DNA of 64,000 nucleotides from Tannerella forsythia (GCF_001006485.1 NZ_JUET01000101.1:59015-123014), one strand, 5' to 3'. Shown: positions 27,705-37,415, counted from the first letter of the stretch. Numbers and translations are program-made. The notes: generated from the sequence alone by a model not told the origin.

Positions 27705-28520
27705 TTAATGGTTTAAAATTTGTTCTACAATGCCTTTCTTACTTTGCAGGTACGTGTCCGTCATTTTCGTGAGCCGGACGAAATCGTCAATGCCAAGCTG
27801 TTCCGGCCGCCTGTCAAAGATGGCATCGGCATAGCACGGATAATCTTTACCCAGCAGAGGCTTCATGGAATTGCGCAGCGTTTTGCGACGCTGATTGAAT
27901 GACGTTTTCACGACCTTTTTATAGAGCGCTTCATCACATCCCAAATCCGTACGGTTGTTCCGTGTCATTCGTATGACAGCACTCTTAACCTTGGGCGGCG
28001 GATCGAAGACCTGCTCGCTCACCGTGAAGAGATATTCCACATCGTACCACGGCCCGATCAGCGCACTCAATATACCGTACGTCTTACGTCCGGGCGAAGC
28101 CGCTAACCTTTCGGCCACCTCTTTCTGAATCATTCCCGAACAGCACGCCACGCGGTCGCGATGTTCCAAGACCTTGAAAAATATCTGGCTCGAAATATAG
28201 TACGGATAATTGCCGATGACGCAGAAAGGAGAGTCGTAAAGACGCTCGAGGTGCATGGCGAGGAAATCCCCGCGGATAATGCGTCCGTTGAGTGCCGAAA
28301 AATGTGTGCGAAGGTAATCGATCGAGGCATGATCGATCTCGACGACCGTCAGATCATGACCCGCACCAAGCAGGAACTGAGTGAGTACACCCGTGCCCGG
28401 TCCTACCTCCAGAACGGGTAAGCCGCGATATGCCGCCAGCGTTTCTGCGATACGCTGCGCAATCCCGAGGTCTTTGAGGAAGTGTTGCCCCAAAGATTTT
28501 TTCGGCCGGATAATCGTCAT
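27705..28520 (-). CDS. rsmA: 16S rRNA A1518/A1519 N6-dimethyltransferase
   Basis: Dimethylates two adjacent adenines near the 3' end of 16S rRNA (KsgA). The start at 28520 gives MTIIRPKKSLGQHFLKD, the canonical N-terminus; the open frame extends 43 codons further but without family similarity. The SAM motif is LEVGPGTGVLT. The catalytic motif is NYPYYIS in place of the common NLPYN. The C-terminal FNQRRKTLRNSMKPL is also conserved. 271 residues. A -7-like box lies 38 bases upstream. Confidence 0.95.
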   Translation of the reverse strand: MTIIRPKKSLGQHFLKDLGIAQRIAETLAAYRGLPVLEVGPGTGVLTQFLLGAGHDLTVVEIDHASIDYLRTHFSALNGRIIRGDFLAMHLERLYDSPFCVIGNYPYYISSQIFFKVLEHRDRVACCSGMIQKEVAERLAASPGRKTYGILSALIGPWYDVEYLFTVSEQVFDPPPKVKSAVIRMTRNNRTDLGCDEALYKKVVKTSFNQRRKTLRNSMKPLLGKDYPCYADAIFDRRPEQLGIDDFVRLTKMTDTYLQSKKGIVEQILNH

Positions 28521-28557
28521 CTGTTCCCAATTTTTTTGTTTTTTTATGAAGTCGCCG

Positions 28558-28565
28558 CAAAGATA
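28558..28565 (-). promoter_or_regulatory. Possible -7 box of the rsmA-corA transcript
   Basis: Minus-strand TATCTTTG 38 bases before the rsmA start. No TTTG at -33. Confidence 0.35.
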
Positions 28566-28641
28566 GCAAAAAAAAGCTCGTTTTTTCTTCGGAGAGGTAA
28601 AAAATTCTACTTGATAAGGGCGGGAGGTTCGGATAACATGT

Positions 28642-28673
28642 TTTGACAAACTCCGGGGATTGCACTATCTTTG
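28642..28673 (+). promoter_or_regulatory. Bacteroidetes promoter of the flippase-like gene
   Basis: TTTG (28642-28645), 20-base spacer, TATCTTTG (28666-28673). Full consensus. The predicted RNA start near 28680 lies after the open-frame start at 28660 and before the ATG at 28696, which fixes the start codon. Confidence 0.7.
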
Positions 28674-28695
28674 CCCTCCAAAAGAACGATTTTTT

Positions 28696-29715
28696 ATGGA
28701 CTTCAGGCCGATTATCAACAAAACAGTCAAAATCATATTGCCTCTTTTATTGGGTATTCTGTTGTTATGGTTTCTTTACAGGGAGCAGGATTTCGGGAAG
28801 ATGATGAACGTGATCAGGCAAGGCGTACGTTACGATATTATTTTGTTTTCGCTCATCTTTGGATTGAGTGCCAATGTAGTACGTGGTTTTCGATGGGGGA
28901 TGCTCATTGATTCGCTGGGCAAGCGTGTGCGACGCCGTAATGTCGTTTTTGCCGTACTGGGCAACTATGCCGTCAATATGGTTTTGCCGCGTGTGGGTGA
29001 GATCTGGCGCTGCGGAGTCACCTCGAAGTACGAAAACGTACCTTTTACGAAGCTGCTCGGCACTCTCTTTGTCGATCGTATGATGGATACGTTTATGGTG
29101 GGATTGTTGACGCTTTGCCTATGTGTCTTCAATATCGGCTTTTTTCGTCATTTCTTTGCCGAAAATCCACCGACAATGATTGCTACGCTTTATTGGCTGA
29201 TCAACCTGCCGTGGACGTATGTCGGATTGGCGGTGTTTGGAGGCGGTATTTGGTTCGTTTTTGTAAAGATGAAGCATCTGACGATCGTTCGTAAAGCGAC
29301 GGAAATGCTTAAAAACGTATGGGAAGGCATCCGGAGTCTTTGGAGAATGGAGCATAAAATACAGTTTACGGTTCAGACCTTTGCCATCTGGATAGGATAT
29401 TTCCTGTATTTCTACATCACCTTTTTTGCGTTCGATTTCACGCGTGATCTGGGAGTCCGTATCGGATTGATCGCGTTTGCCATGAGCAGCCTCGGCGTAG
29501 CTGTGCCGGTGCAGGGAGGAATCGGGGTGTGGCATTTTATGGTGATCTCGACATTTGTGGCTTTCGGGGTTAATGAGACGGATGCGGCCGCGTTTGCGTT
29601 AGTGGTCTTCACCGTTCAGACAGCATGGGTCGCACTGACAGGGTTGTTTGGCATCTTTGCCTTGCCGTTTTCGAACCACGAAGATAATAAATTGTCGGAG
29701 ACGGCGCCCGAATAA
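28696..29715 (+). CDS. Lysylphosphatidylglycerol synthase TM region/UPF0104 family (flippase-like membrane protein)
   Basis: A 339-residue membrane protein with about eight helices. The start at 28696 (MDFRPIINKTVKII) is set by the promoter just upstream. Family marks include NVVRGFRWGMLI, NYAVNMVLPRVGEIWRCGV, LFVDRMMDTFMV and PVQGGIGVWHFM near the C-terminus. The fold is that of the MprF flippase half without the lysyl-transferase domain, so it may move a lipid or lipid-linked molecule across the inner membrane; the substrate is unknown. Convergent with xerD, 15 bases apart. Confidence 0.9.
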   Translation: MDFRPIINKTVKIILPLLLGILLLWFLYREQDFGKMMNVIRQGVRYDIILFSLIFGLSANVVRGFRWGMLIDSLGKRVRRRNVVFAVLGNYAVNMVLPRVGEIWRCGVTSKYENVPFTKLLGTLFVDRMMDTFMVGLLTLCLCVFNIGFFRHFFAENPPTMIATLYWLINLPWTYVGLAVFGGGIWFVFVKMKHLTIVRKATEMLKNVWEGIRSLWRMEHKIQFTVQTFAIWIGYFLYFYITFFAFDFTRDLGVRIGLIAFAMSSLGVAVPVQGGIGVWHFMVISTFVAFGVNETDAAAFALVVFTVQTAWVALTGLFGIFALPFSNHEDNKLSETAPE

Positions 29716-29730
29716 CAAGGCATCCGCTTC

Positions 29731-30636
29731 TCACGTTTTATTTCGCGGATGATGCTTGACGATCTCACGACGTAGCGATTCGCGGTCGATGTGCGTGTAC
29801 AGTTCCGTCGTCGTGATTTTTTCATGGCCCAGCATCAATTGAATGGCACGTAGATTTGCCCCTCCTTCAAGCAGATGGGTGGCAAACGAATGGCGGAAGG
29901 TGTGGGGGCTGATTGTCTTATGAATGCCGGCCGCTTCGGCCTGTGTCCGGATGATATGGAAGACCATCATGCGGGTCAGCCTGGCACCGTGTCGATTCAG
30001 AAACAGGGTATCTTCATAACCCTTCTTGACAATCATCTCATTGCGATCGTAGAGGTATTTTCGGATCTCGTTCAAAGCTGTCTCCGAGATGGGGACGAGG
30101 CGCTGCTTGCTACCTTTTCCTTCTACTCGGATAAATTGCTCATCGAAATAAACATCCGAATAATTCAGGCCGATCAGCTCCGAGACACGCAGCCCGCAGC
30201 TGTAGAGCACCTCTAACATGGCACGATTGCGTTGTCCGGTAGGAGTCGACAGATCGACGGAATCAATCAGTCGGTTGATTTCGCCGAGGGTGAGTGTTTC
30301 CGGCAGCTTCATCCCGATTTTGGGCGCTTCGAGCAACTCGGTCGGGTCGCGGCTCAAGTAATCTTCGAGCACGAGGAAGCGGTAGAACGACTTGATGCCG
30401 GAGATGATGCGCGCTTGTGAACGTGTGGAGATGCCAAGGTCATATAGCTGTGCGACGAACTGCTGCAAGTCAGCATACTCGATCTGTAAAATCGGCCGTT
30501 GCTCTTCGTCTGCGAACCGAAACAATTTCTTCAGGTCGTCTAAATACGCTTCTACCGTATTCTCCGACAGCCCTCTTTCAAGGCGTAAATACGTCTTGTA
30601 TTTCTCTACCGGGTCGTTTTTCTGATGACGGTTCAT
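29731..30636 (-). CDS. xerD: Site-specific tyrosine recombinase XerD
   Basis: Resolves chromosome dimers at dif together with XerC and FtsK. 301 residues with an N-terminal SAM-like core-binding domain (about 10-95) and a C-terminal catalytic domain. Catalytic set: Arg150 (GLRVSEL), Lys174 (EGKGSKQR), His245 and Arg248 (HTFRHSF), His271 (LGHE), Tyr280 (LYTHID). Length and the NRHQKN start with no extra domain fit the housekeeping recombinase rather than an element integrase, and no mobile-element genes flank it. Confidence 0.93.
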   Translation of the reverse strand: MNRHQKNDPVEKYKTYLRLERGLSENTVEAYLDDLKKLFRFADEEQRPILQIEYADLQQFVAQLYDLGISTRSQARIISGIKSFYRFLVLEDYLSRDPTELLEAPKIGMKLPETLTLGEINRLIDSVDLSTPTGQRNRAMLEVLYSCGLRVSELIGLNYSDVYFDEQFIRVEGKGSKQRLVPISETALNEIRKYLYDRNEMIVKKGYEDTLFLNRHGARLTRMMVFHIIRTQAEAAGIHKTISPHTFRHSFATHLLEGGANLRAIQLMLGHEKITTTELYTHIDRESLRREIVKHHPRNKT

Positions 30637-30684
30637 GTTGAGAATCTCGAAAAAAAAGCACTACTTTTGTGCGTTGAAGAACGA

Positions 30685-30692
30685 CAAAGATA
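30685..30692 (-). promoter_or_regulatory. Possible -7 box of xerD
   Basis: Minus-strand TATCTTTG 49 bases before the xerD start; no clear -33. Confidence 0.35.
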
Positions 30693-30814
30693 GCATATTT
30701 GGGTAAAAAACGAGGTGTGAAAAATATTCAAATCATCAATGGGCCTAAAGGGTCCGGAAACACGGACCACAAAAACGACCTTGGACTCGATCGAGTTTAA
30801 GGCCGGCGAGCGCA

Positions 30815-32860
30815 TCACTCGAAATAGCCCCAAATGAAGCCGAACGGCTTGGGATAGTTCACCTTTACCGTATGGGTATTGACGTGAATTACTTCGCCTT
30901 CACCGGCCAGCTTCACAAAACGCTTTCCTCCGATCGCGGCGGGCGATACATCGTATCTTCCTTCCGGCAGCAGCGTGTGCTCTCGGAATAAAAGCACGTA
31001 GATCCGATGGCCGGAGGTGCTCACAAAGCCGGGAAAACTATATCCGTCAGGCTCCTCTCCTACCGAACGGATAATACCCTTCTGCATCCGGCCTCTTTCC
31101 GACTGCCAGAGGCGAATCAGTCGGGAGACCTCAAAAGCTTCGGCCGGCAGGCCTGTCGCTTCCATCCAGGCGAGCGGTTGTCCCATCATGGTGATGGCAA
31201 AGAGATAGTCGAAAGGTACCTCCATCGGCTTCAGAGGATCATCTGGCGGATATCGGTTCTCATTGCGCCATTTATTGAGCCATTCCACCTGAATCCGTTG
31301 CACGGGAACATATTTGGCCAGAGACCAGATGTTTCGGAGGGTCAAGTGAGGGTAATAGTTTCCCCAGTCAGTATACCGGTTTTCAAGGAAGATGTTTCCG
31401 AAGCGATGAAAGTAGAAAAAGCCTCCCCGCTTTCCTGCCGTCACATCCATATTGAACTGCAAACGGTTACCGCTCTCCTCCTGAGCTTCGCTCAGCATTC
31501 GATGCACGCGGCTCTCCGAGAGGCGGTCTCCGATTTCCACTCCGTCGATTTTTATCCAGGATATTCCGTGCTTGCGATGCAAATCGAGCAGGATATTCCG
31601 GTCACGCTCCCATGCGGCATACCGGTCGTTCTTGGAAGGGTTGAACCAAAGCCCCAGCGATATGCCCAACGAATCGGCTTTCTCTTTCACTTTCTTCAGT
31701 CCATGCGGAAAGCGCGTGCTATTTACCTCCCAATCCGACGCCTGCCAGTCGTCCCATAGAAAGTTGATTTTTTCGGCCGAGTTTTTCGACAGGCCTTGTT
31801 GCCATCCGTCGTCAATCTGATAGTGGGTAATGCCCAGAGCGGCAGCCGCTCCCAATTCATTGAGGATAAACGATTCGTTGATGCGGCTGTCCTTGTTGCG
31901 ATCGCCCCAGGTGTTCATGGTCAACGTATTGTCGCGATGAGGGAGGTATTTGTGAACCGCCAGCTCGTATTTTTTATACCTATCGAGCGCTTCCTCTTCG
32001 CTAGCGGCATACATCACCGAGAATAGGGGATACGCCTCTTGTCGGCAGGTATCGCACCCGTCGGAAAAGTCGAACCCAGGCGAATGCACCTTGAAGCCGG
32101 TGAAATCGGTGCTGAAATCGAAGCCTGCGTAAGCGGACTGCGCTTCCTGCAACGGCGCCATCTTTACGGCCAGATGCACCTCGTCGCTTCGCCCATTGCG
32201 GTTGGCCAGCAAAATCGACCCTCTGTAATATTGAGGTTTGCGGTAGGGAAGCTCGCTGCTTGACCGGACGATGTTGGTATGGTGGTCGGTCGCTTCGCGG
32301 AAAGAGACGACTCGGACACCAAAATGCGGCACGGAGAAAGGCATGAAAAAGTAGTGCGGCCGGTCGCCTTGCAATCGTTCGGAATGTTCGACCGGATCGG
32401 AATCAGCCGAAGAAGTAACAGGGAACAAGCTGTTCTTCCCTTTCATGGAAAGCCGCCATTCAATCCCCGGGCAATCATCGTAGATACACAGGCTGCGCGT
32501 CAGTTCATACTCTTTGAAAGCGGCGTGCAGGTCTATCCGCGTATATGCCGAACGCCTTTCGGTGGCCTCCGACCGGCTGATTTGCCACGATGTGGCGACG
32601 GGGCTGTCGCTGTCGCTGCTCCTGTCGGAGGGGGCTGCGGGAAACAGGTCACTCGCTGTCCGTGACAACGACCTTGCCCGTAAAAGCCGCAGCATTCCTT
32701 TATCCCAGAGATAGACCTGTTCACTTACGCCGTCGGTTACACAAAGGGTTTTTTCATCGAGCCACTTAAAGGAACAATCGGCTTGTGCCGTGAGGGTTAG
32801 AGGTAGAACGATACAACAGACGACGAAGGCGAGAAGGTTCTTTCCGGCGCACATACTCAT
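30815..32860 (-). CDS. GH36-like alpha-galactosidase/melibiase-type glycoside hydrolase
   Basis: Predicted retaining alpha-galactosidase-like enzyme with a signal peptide (cleavage near LTAQA). 681 residues: N-terminal beta-sandwich domain to about 300, TIM barrel about 310-590, C-terminal beta domain. Barrel motifs: MNTWGDRN, QIDDGWQ (Asp350-Asp-Gly-Trp), GLWFNPSK, and WIKIDGVEIG with Asp439 as the likely nucleophile in the K-x-D motif. A later ENRYTDWGNYYPH segment may hold the acid/base. An Arg/Ser/Asp-rich stretch at 62-90 is unusual. It overlaps the upstream phosphoesterase gene by 4 bases (ATGA). The clan (GH-D: GH27/GH36) is fairly sure; exact specificity is not. Confidence 0.8.
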   Translation of the reverse strand: MSMCAGKNLLAFVVCCIVLPLTLTAQADCSFKWLDEKTLCVTDGVSEQVYLWDKGMLRLLRARSLSRTASDLFPAAPSDRSSDSDSPVATSWQISRSEATERRSAYTRIDLHAAFKEYELTRSLCIYDDCPGIEWRLSMKGKNSLFPVTSSADSDPVEHSERLQGDRPHYFFMPFSVPHFGVRVVSFREATDHHTNIVRSSSELPYRKPQYYRGSILLANRNGRSDEVHLAVKMAPLQEAQSAYAGFDFSTDFTGFKVHSPGFDFSDGCDTCRQEAYPLFSVMYAASEEEALDRYKKYELAVHKYLPHRDNTLTMNTWGDRNKDSRINESFILNELGAAAALGITHYQIDDGWQQGLSKNSAEKINFLWDDWQASDWEVNSTRFPHGLKKVKEKADSLGISLGLWFNPSKNDRYAAWERDRNILLDLHRKHGISWIKIDGVEIGDRLSESRVHRMLSEAQEESGNRLQFNMDVTAGKRGGFFYFHRFGNIFLENRYTDWGNYYPHLTLRNIWSLAKYVPVQRIQVEWLNKWRNENRYPPDDPLKPMEVPFDYLFAITMMGQPLAWMEATGLPAEAFEVSRLIRLWQSERGRMQKGIIRSVGEEPDGYSFPGFVSTSGHRIYVLLFREHTLLPEGRYDVSPAAIGGKRFVKLAGEGEVIHVNTHTVKVNYPKPFGFIWGYFE

Positions 32861-34116
32861 TTACGGATTTCAAATTCGTCCAACAGATGATCGGTCTCGC
32901 TGTACGCTTTGTAAACGATCTTATCTTTTGTGATTTCGATGTATTGATACGAACTGACGTTGGGAACGGCCACGTCCATCCACGGCTGCGTTTCCAAATC
33001 GTAGAATTTATTTCCGGTTACCGTAACGGTAAATACGGGATGCGACGGATGGGTCCGGCTTTTGTTGCGTTCGGGCAACCCACCTCGCGCATAGGTATGG
33101 TCGTGCCCTTGCAAGACCAGTCCGATCTTGTCGCGGTACTTCTCAATCACCGGCAGCCAGTTCTCTTGCAATCCCTTGTTGATGCGGTTCCGGGCCCCCG
33201 AAAATACGGGATGATGCCACACGAGTACCGTCCAGTCCTGTGTGGTCTCGTTCAACACCGAATCGAGCCATCGCCCCTGTTCGTCGAGCTTCTCGTTCGA
33301 ATTTAACACGATAAAGCGGACAAAGCCGAAATCGAGGTAGAACGGGCCTGCATCCCACGTGTAGGAGAATGGGAAAGTGGAAGTCCAATAGGCGGAGAGC
33401 TGTACTTTCCGACCGTTTAAGTCTTTCAGATATTCGTGGTTGCCCGGTGTGGCGATCACCGGCATGGAGGTGTTCACATCGTCGGTCGCCGTATGCCATT
33501 CGGTCCATTCGTAATCGTTGTTGGCATGATTGATGAGGTCGCCGATGTATACTGCGAGCTTTGCCCGGTCGAATTTTCGAATCGCCTGTTTGTAAATTTT
33601 TGCCGCATGATTGTAGATGCCGTTTTGCGTATCGCCGAAATAAAGCAGGCTTATCGTATCGGTGAAATGTTCATGTTTGTAAGTATGCCAGGCACTCCAC
33701 TGCGGAGAGTTTCCCACTCTGTATTTATAGATGTTGCCGGGGAACAGGTTGCGGAGAACCGCCTTGTGGTAGTGCATCGGATAGTCTTTGTATCGAACGA
33801 CGCTGAAAGTGCTCTCTATCCGTTCGCGGCGATCTTTGGGGAAGGTGATCGAGTCGCCGGGGATGATTTCTATCGTTCCGCTTTTTACGGTGGTATCGGT
33901 TCTCCACGTAACGGCGATCTCCTTCGCCCCGGCCGATAAAGGAACGAGCGTGATCCGGTCGGGCAGTGACGACGGAACATAGCGTAACAGGGGCGTTTGA
34001 GGTTCGGAACTTTCCTTATCCCATTTAGCCTGCAATTCGGGCGATACCTCTTGTGCCGTCAACCGGCAGCTTCCTGTCAGAAGTAGGAAGATAAAAAAGA
34101 GATGACCTGTTTTCAT
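32857..34116 (-). CDS. Purple-acid-phosphatase-like metallophosphoesterase
   Basis: Exported phosphomonoesterase-type enzyme of 419 residues with a signal peptide. An N-terminal fibronectin-like PAP domain (AGAKEIAVTWRTD, then FPGNIYKYRVG) is followed by the metallophosphatase domain with its ordered metal motifs: YFGDTQ, YIGDLINHAN, TPGNHEY, VWHHPVF and LQGHDHTYARGG. These give the dinuclear-metal ligands expected of purple acid phosphatases. Its stop overlaps the alpha-galactosidase start, so both act in the same pathway. It suggests that the substrate of this locus carries phosphate esters (inference). Confidence 0.88.
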   Translation of the reverse strand: MKTGHLFFIFLLLTGSCRLTAQEVSPELQAKWDKESSEPQTPLLRYVPSSLPDRITLVPLSAGAKEIAVTWRTDTTVKSGTIEIIPGDSITFPKDRRERIESTFSVVRYKDYPMHYHKAVLRNLFPGNIYKYRVGNSPQWSAWHTYKHEHFTDTISLLYFGDTQNGIYNHAAKIYKQAIRKFDRAKLAVYIGDLINHANNDYEWTEWHTATDDVNTSMPVIATPGNHEYLKDLNGRKVQLSAYWTSTFPFSYTWDAGPFYLDFGFVRFIVLNSNEKLDEQGRWLDSVLNETTQDWTVLVWHHPVFSGARNRINKGLQENWLPVIEKYRDKIGLVLQGHDHTYARGGLPERNKSRTHPSHPVFTVTVTGNKFYDLETQPWMDVAVPNVSSYQYIEITKDKIVYKAYSETDHLLDEFEIRK

Positions 34117-34187
34117 TTTTCTTGTCTTTCATCGGGCAGATACCTGCTCCTTTGTGAAGAAACAGGCATCTGTCGGAGATTGTTCTT

Positions 34188-35735
34188 TTATCTGATGGTT
34201 CCATCGGGATTTTTCACCCAACCTTTTGTCCAGTCCTCCGCAGCATTCTTCACCGCTCCCGCAAATTCGGCCGCCGAAAAGAACGCGTCTAACGAAGCGG
34301 GATTGAATGTGCTCTTCGGTTCGGTATCGGGGACAAAGTCTTTGACACCGATCCCTCCGATGGGTTTGAGCGTATAGTTCCCTTCTTCCAGCTTGGTCGC
34401 ATTATTATGGAACGGATTGGAGGCAATGGTCCCATCGGCATTGAAAGTGCCGGCAAACGCTTTGGCCAGATCGCGGAACGGGTCTTTGGGTACGTTGAAC
34501 ACATAGGAATAGGCAAATACTGCCGAACCGTTGAGGTCGGTTATTTTTACTTCTTCGGCAACTCTGATGCCTCTTCTCGGGAATTCGGCAATAACCGAAT
34601 TGTATACTTTCGGGGTGGAACTGCCTCTCATCCGCATGCCGTGTGTATTCTTTTTTGTTTCGGCGCCGGGGCCCAACAGGGTAACGTTCGATACGACGGG
34701 GGAAGCCTTTTCACGGATGGTGAAATCGTCGTTTTCCTTGAAGTATTGTGAGTTGACGGAGAGGAGGAACTGCATCTTTCCGGCGTATTTGTCTCCCAAC
34801 CGGTAAGAACCGCCTTCGCAGTCGGTAGCTACGATGTATTTCAACCGGGCTTTTCCGTCGGTAATCATGACGCCTTCGCCGGACGACCGGTACACCTGCA
34901 CATGATCGATTTGGGTCGCTTCGCTTACGTTTGCAAGCCGAAAAGAACGTTCGCCGGCATACTCTATCCGCACATAGCTCACTTTTCCGTTCGAGAAGGC
35001 GGACTCCGGACCGCTCAGGCGGAACTCCGACCAGTCTCCGCTCTTGACTGGCTCTGCGGGTGTCAGCGTTTTGGAGCTGGTAAATACGACGGGAGCCGAA
35101 GCCGTACCGACGATATCCGCCTCGCCCTGAATCTCGATCTTGACGGGTGACGCCGCATTCGCATTCATGTACACATGTACGCCTTCTTCGATTTTCAGCT
35201 TCGAGCCGGCTTCGAAGGTAAGCGCATAAGGAACAAAGTAGTTTCGTTTTTTGATCAGGGTAATTTCGCTGCCCGAAGGTACGATGCCGTCGGTTCCGAC
35301 ATTCAAGCTGTACAGTTCGGTTTCACCAACCTTAATCTTCTGATAAAGAGTCGTTTTGATTACAAACGGAATCTCTTTGCTGTCGACGTCGTTGGTGTTG
35401 CTGAGGATAAAGCCGTATCGGAGCATTTCTCCTTCTTTCAGGCTATTAGGCAACGCCTCCGTGGTATATACAAACTGGGTTGCCGTAGGATGTACCGGAA
35501 ACTCCTTGAGGAATCCTCCGTTCTTCGTAACAACTACCGATTTGGCTCCTCCGTCTCCTTCCAGAGCGAGAGAGATCTTTACCGTTTCTCCCGGTGCCAG
35601 ATCGATGGAATCGGCGCCTGTTATCGCAATCTTGGGGGTAGCGAGCTGAGGCTTGTCGTCTTTGCAGGATGTGCCGCCGATAATCGCTGCCAGAAACAGT
35701 GCAGCCATTATCCATTCATGTCTTTTTGGTTTCAT
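34188..35735 (-). CDS. Surface lipoprotein with predicted right-handed beta-helix (first of pair)
   Basis: A 515-residue lipoprotein (lipobox GGTSC, Cys24). Residues of about 30-130 form an Ig-like domain (PKIAITGADSIDLAPGETVKI). From about 170 the sequence has short repeated strand turns with I/V at alternating positions (LKIEEGVHVYMN, VKIEIQGEADIVGTASAPV, VSYVRIEYAGERSFRL, IDHVQVYRSSGEGVMI), typical of a parallel beta-helix. It ends WTKGWVKNPDGTIR. The next gene upstream is a paralogue with the same layout and ending. It has no known catalytic motif; a role as ligand-binding surface protein for the TonB receptor, in place of SusD, is inferred. Confidence 0.75.
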   Translation of the reverse strand: MKPKRHEWIMAALFLAAIIGGTSCKDDKPQLATPKIAITGADSIDLAPGETVKISLALEGDGGAKSVVVTKNGGFLKEFPVHPTATQFVYTTEALPNSLKEGEMLRYGFILSNTNDVDSKEIPFVIKTTLYQKIKVGETELYSLNVGTDGIVPSGSEITLIKKRNYFVPYALTFEAGSKLKIEEGVHVYMNANAASPVKIEIQGEADIVGTASAPVVFTSSKTLTPAEPVKSGDWSEFRLSGPESAFSNGKVSYVRIEYAGERSFRLANVSEATQIDHVQVYRSSGEGVMITDGKARLKYIVATDCEGGSYRLGDKYAGKMQFLLSVNSQYFKENDDFTIREKASPVVSNVTLLGPGAETKKNTHGMRMRGSSTPKVYNSVIAEFPRRGIRVAEEVKITDLNGSAVFAYSYVFNVPKDPFRDLAKAFAGTFNADGTIASNPFHNNATKLEEGNYTLKPIGGIGVKDFVPDTEPKSTFNPASLDAFFSAAEFAGAVKNAAEDWTKGWVKNPDGTIR

Positions 35736-35772
35736 TGTACATACTGTTTTATCGTTAATAAATTCATATCGG

Positions 35773-37374
35773 TTATCTGAAGGAACCGTCCTTATTTTTA
35801 AACCACGAACCGCCGGCCGTCCAGTCGTTCTTCGGATCTACCGCGCCGATATAGGAGGCGCTCGTAAACCAGCTGCTCATGGCCGCAGGATTGTAGGGAC
35901 TAGGTTCGATTCCCGTAAAATCGTCGATGGAGATGCCTCCGACGGGCGTCTCTTTCAGATTGTAGCGATTGCTTTTAAAAAAATAGTCTTTTGCCTCCTG
36001 CTCCCAGTTGGCCAAGTTGTCGTAAGAGCGCATATTGTCGATAAGCATGCTGCTTCCCAGCGACTCGATGGGGAGATCTTCCACACGTACGGCATCGCTC
36101 GGAAATTGCGTAACGATGGCATTATGCAGAAGCCCCTGCGCTCCCGTTCTGATTCTTATGCCGCGCCGCGTGCCGTGATCGCCACCTTCGGCGTATCCGT
36201 TGCCGATAAGCGTAAGATTGCTGAGCTTAAACGTGGTGCGCGGCTCTTTTTCGTAGAACGAGTCGTCGTTCCGGAATTCGATACTGCGCGCCTGATTCCA
36301 GTAATTGACGGGGATAAGCGTGGCCTTGATGCCGGTTTGGAACAGCCAGAACTGACCGTTGCCCTGCCATCCTTCGTCGGCCCAGATGCCATAACCGCCG
36401 TGTTGGATGCCGGAGATGTATTTTAAAGAGACTCTTCCGCCCCGCATCCGGAACGCGTTGTTGTGACATTCGAACACCTGCACGTATTCGAGCTTCGTGC
36501 CGCTCCCCACTCCAAATAGTTGCAAGGCGTGATATTGTTTCTTCCCGGCGTATTCGATCCGAACGAAGCGCAAGCGTCCCGAGTTATCGGAAACGTGGGT
36601 ACCTCCGTACCTGAATCCGTCGCGCAGCACCGTCTTCCCTGCATTCGTAGGAGCGTTCCCGTGAATCGATACGCCTCCCCAGTCTCCGCGGACGGGATTT
36701 CCCGACAGCGTTTTATCGCTTGTGAAAACAATCGGTTCGGTGCGTGTGCCTTCGGCCACGATTTTACCTCCCCGCATCACGGAAAGCAGGCTGAGTTTAT
36801 CGCTGTTCGAGAACGTGCGGAAATAGACCGTCGTGCCCGGATCGATTGTGAGCGTCGCCCCCTGGTCTACACTTACAATGCTGTCGACCAGCCATTTCTC
36901 CTTTTTCGTGAGCGTAAGGTCTTTGTTGATTCTTCCGTAAATCTTCCGAAACGTGTGGCCACCCCGGACAAAATCGACGATCCTGAACGGCTCGTCCACT
37001 CGTATGATTACCGCGGGAGAAGAAACGGTCCGTCCTCTCCGGTCTTCCATCCTGAAAATGAGCCTGACTTCATCGCCCGTTCGGGCGTTCTTCGCCACAC
37101 GGTAGGTGTAGGCGTATCGGTGCGTGAACCGTTCTTCGGTCTCCAGCGTTTCTATAACCGACTCGTTGGCGAGCACTTCGAGCTTCTTTATTCCGGCCAA
37201 CGACTGGGAGACGATGCTCAGTTCCACCTCGCCCGCAGGCTCCTGAACAATGGCGTTTCCGTTGTAATTTTCAATGACTACCGTTGCTTCGGGGAGCTCG
37301 ATCTCCTGCTCCCTCTCGCATCCTGCAAGTATCAGCCCAATCATCAAAAAAAAGAATACCCATTTGAATTTCAT
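35773..37374 (-). CDS. Surface lipoprotein with predicted right-handed beta-helix (second of pair)
   Basis: The start at 37374 is chosen because it opens a lipoprotein signal (MKFKWVFFFLMIGLILAGC, Cys19); earlier in-frame starts run into the receptor gene. 533 residues with the same plan as the neighbour: N-terminal Ig-like domain to about 130, then beta-helix turns (TLTIDPGTTVYFRT, GGKIVAEGTRTEPIVFTSD, RFVRIEYAGKKQYHALQL, LEYVQVFECHNNAFRMRG, VSLKYISGIQHGG), and a matching C-terminal WFKNKDGSFR. It lies 41 bases after the receptor gene. The two are clear paralogues but diverged, so they may bind different parts of one ligand. Confidence 0.75.
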   Translation of the reverse strand: MKFKWVFFFLMIGLILAGCEREQEIELPEATVVIENYNGNAIVQEPAGEVELSIVSQSLAGIKKLEVLANESVIETLETEERFTHRYAYTYRVAKNARTGDEVRLIFRMEDRRGRTVSSPAVIIRVDEPFRIVDFVRGGHTFRKIYGRINKDLTLTKKEKWLVDSIVSVDQGATLTIDPGTTVYFRTFSNSDKLSLLSVMRGGKIVAEGTRTEPIVFTSDKTLSGNPVRGDWGGVSIHGNAPTNAGKTVLRDGFRYGGTHVSDNSGRLRFVRIEYAGKKQYHALQLFGVGSGTKLEYVQVFECHNNAFRMRGGRVSLKYISGIQHGGYGIWADEGWQGNGQFWLFQTGIKATLIPVNYWNQARSIEFRNDDSFYEKEPRTTFKLSNLTLIGNGYAEGGDHGTRRGIRIRTGAQGLLHNAIVTQFPSDAVRVEDLPIESLGSSMLIDNMRSYDNLANWEQEAKDYFFKSNRYNLKETPVGGISIDDFTGIEPSPYNPAAMSSWFTSASYIGAVDPKNDWTAGGSWFKNKDGSFR

Positions 37375-37415
37375 GTTCTCTGTTTTTTTATGTTTTTCTT
37401 TTGTAACCATGCGAA

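Noticed and set aside
29731-30636. Tyrosine recombinase as integrase of a mobile element
   Set aside because: Length, motif order and housekeeping neighbours fit XerD; no attachment site or element genes nearby.
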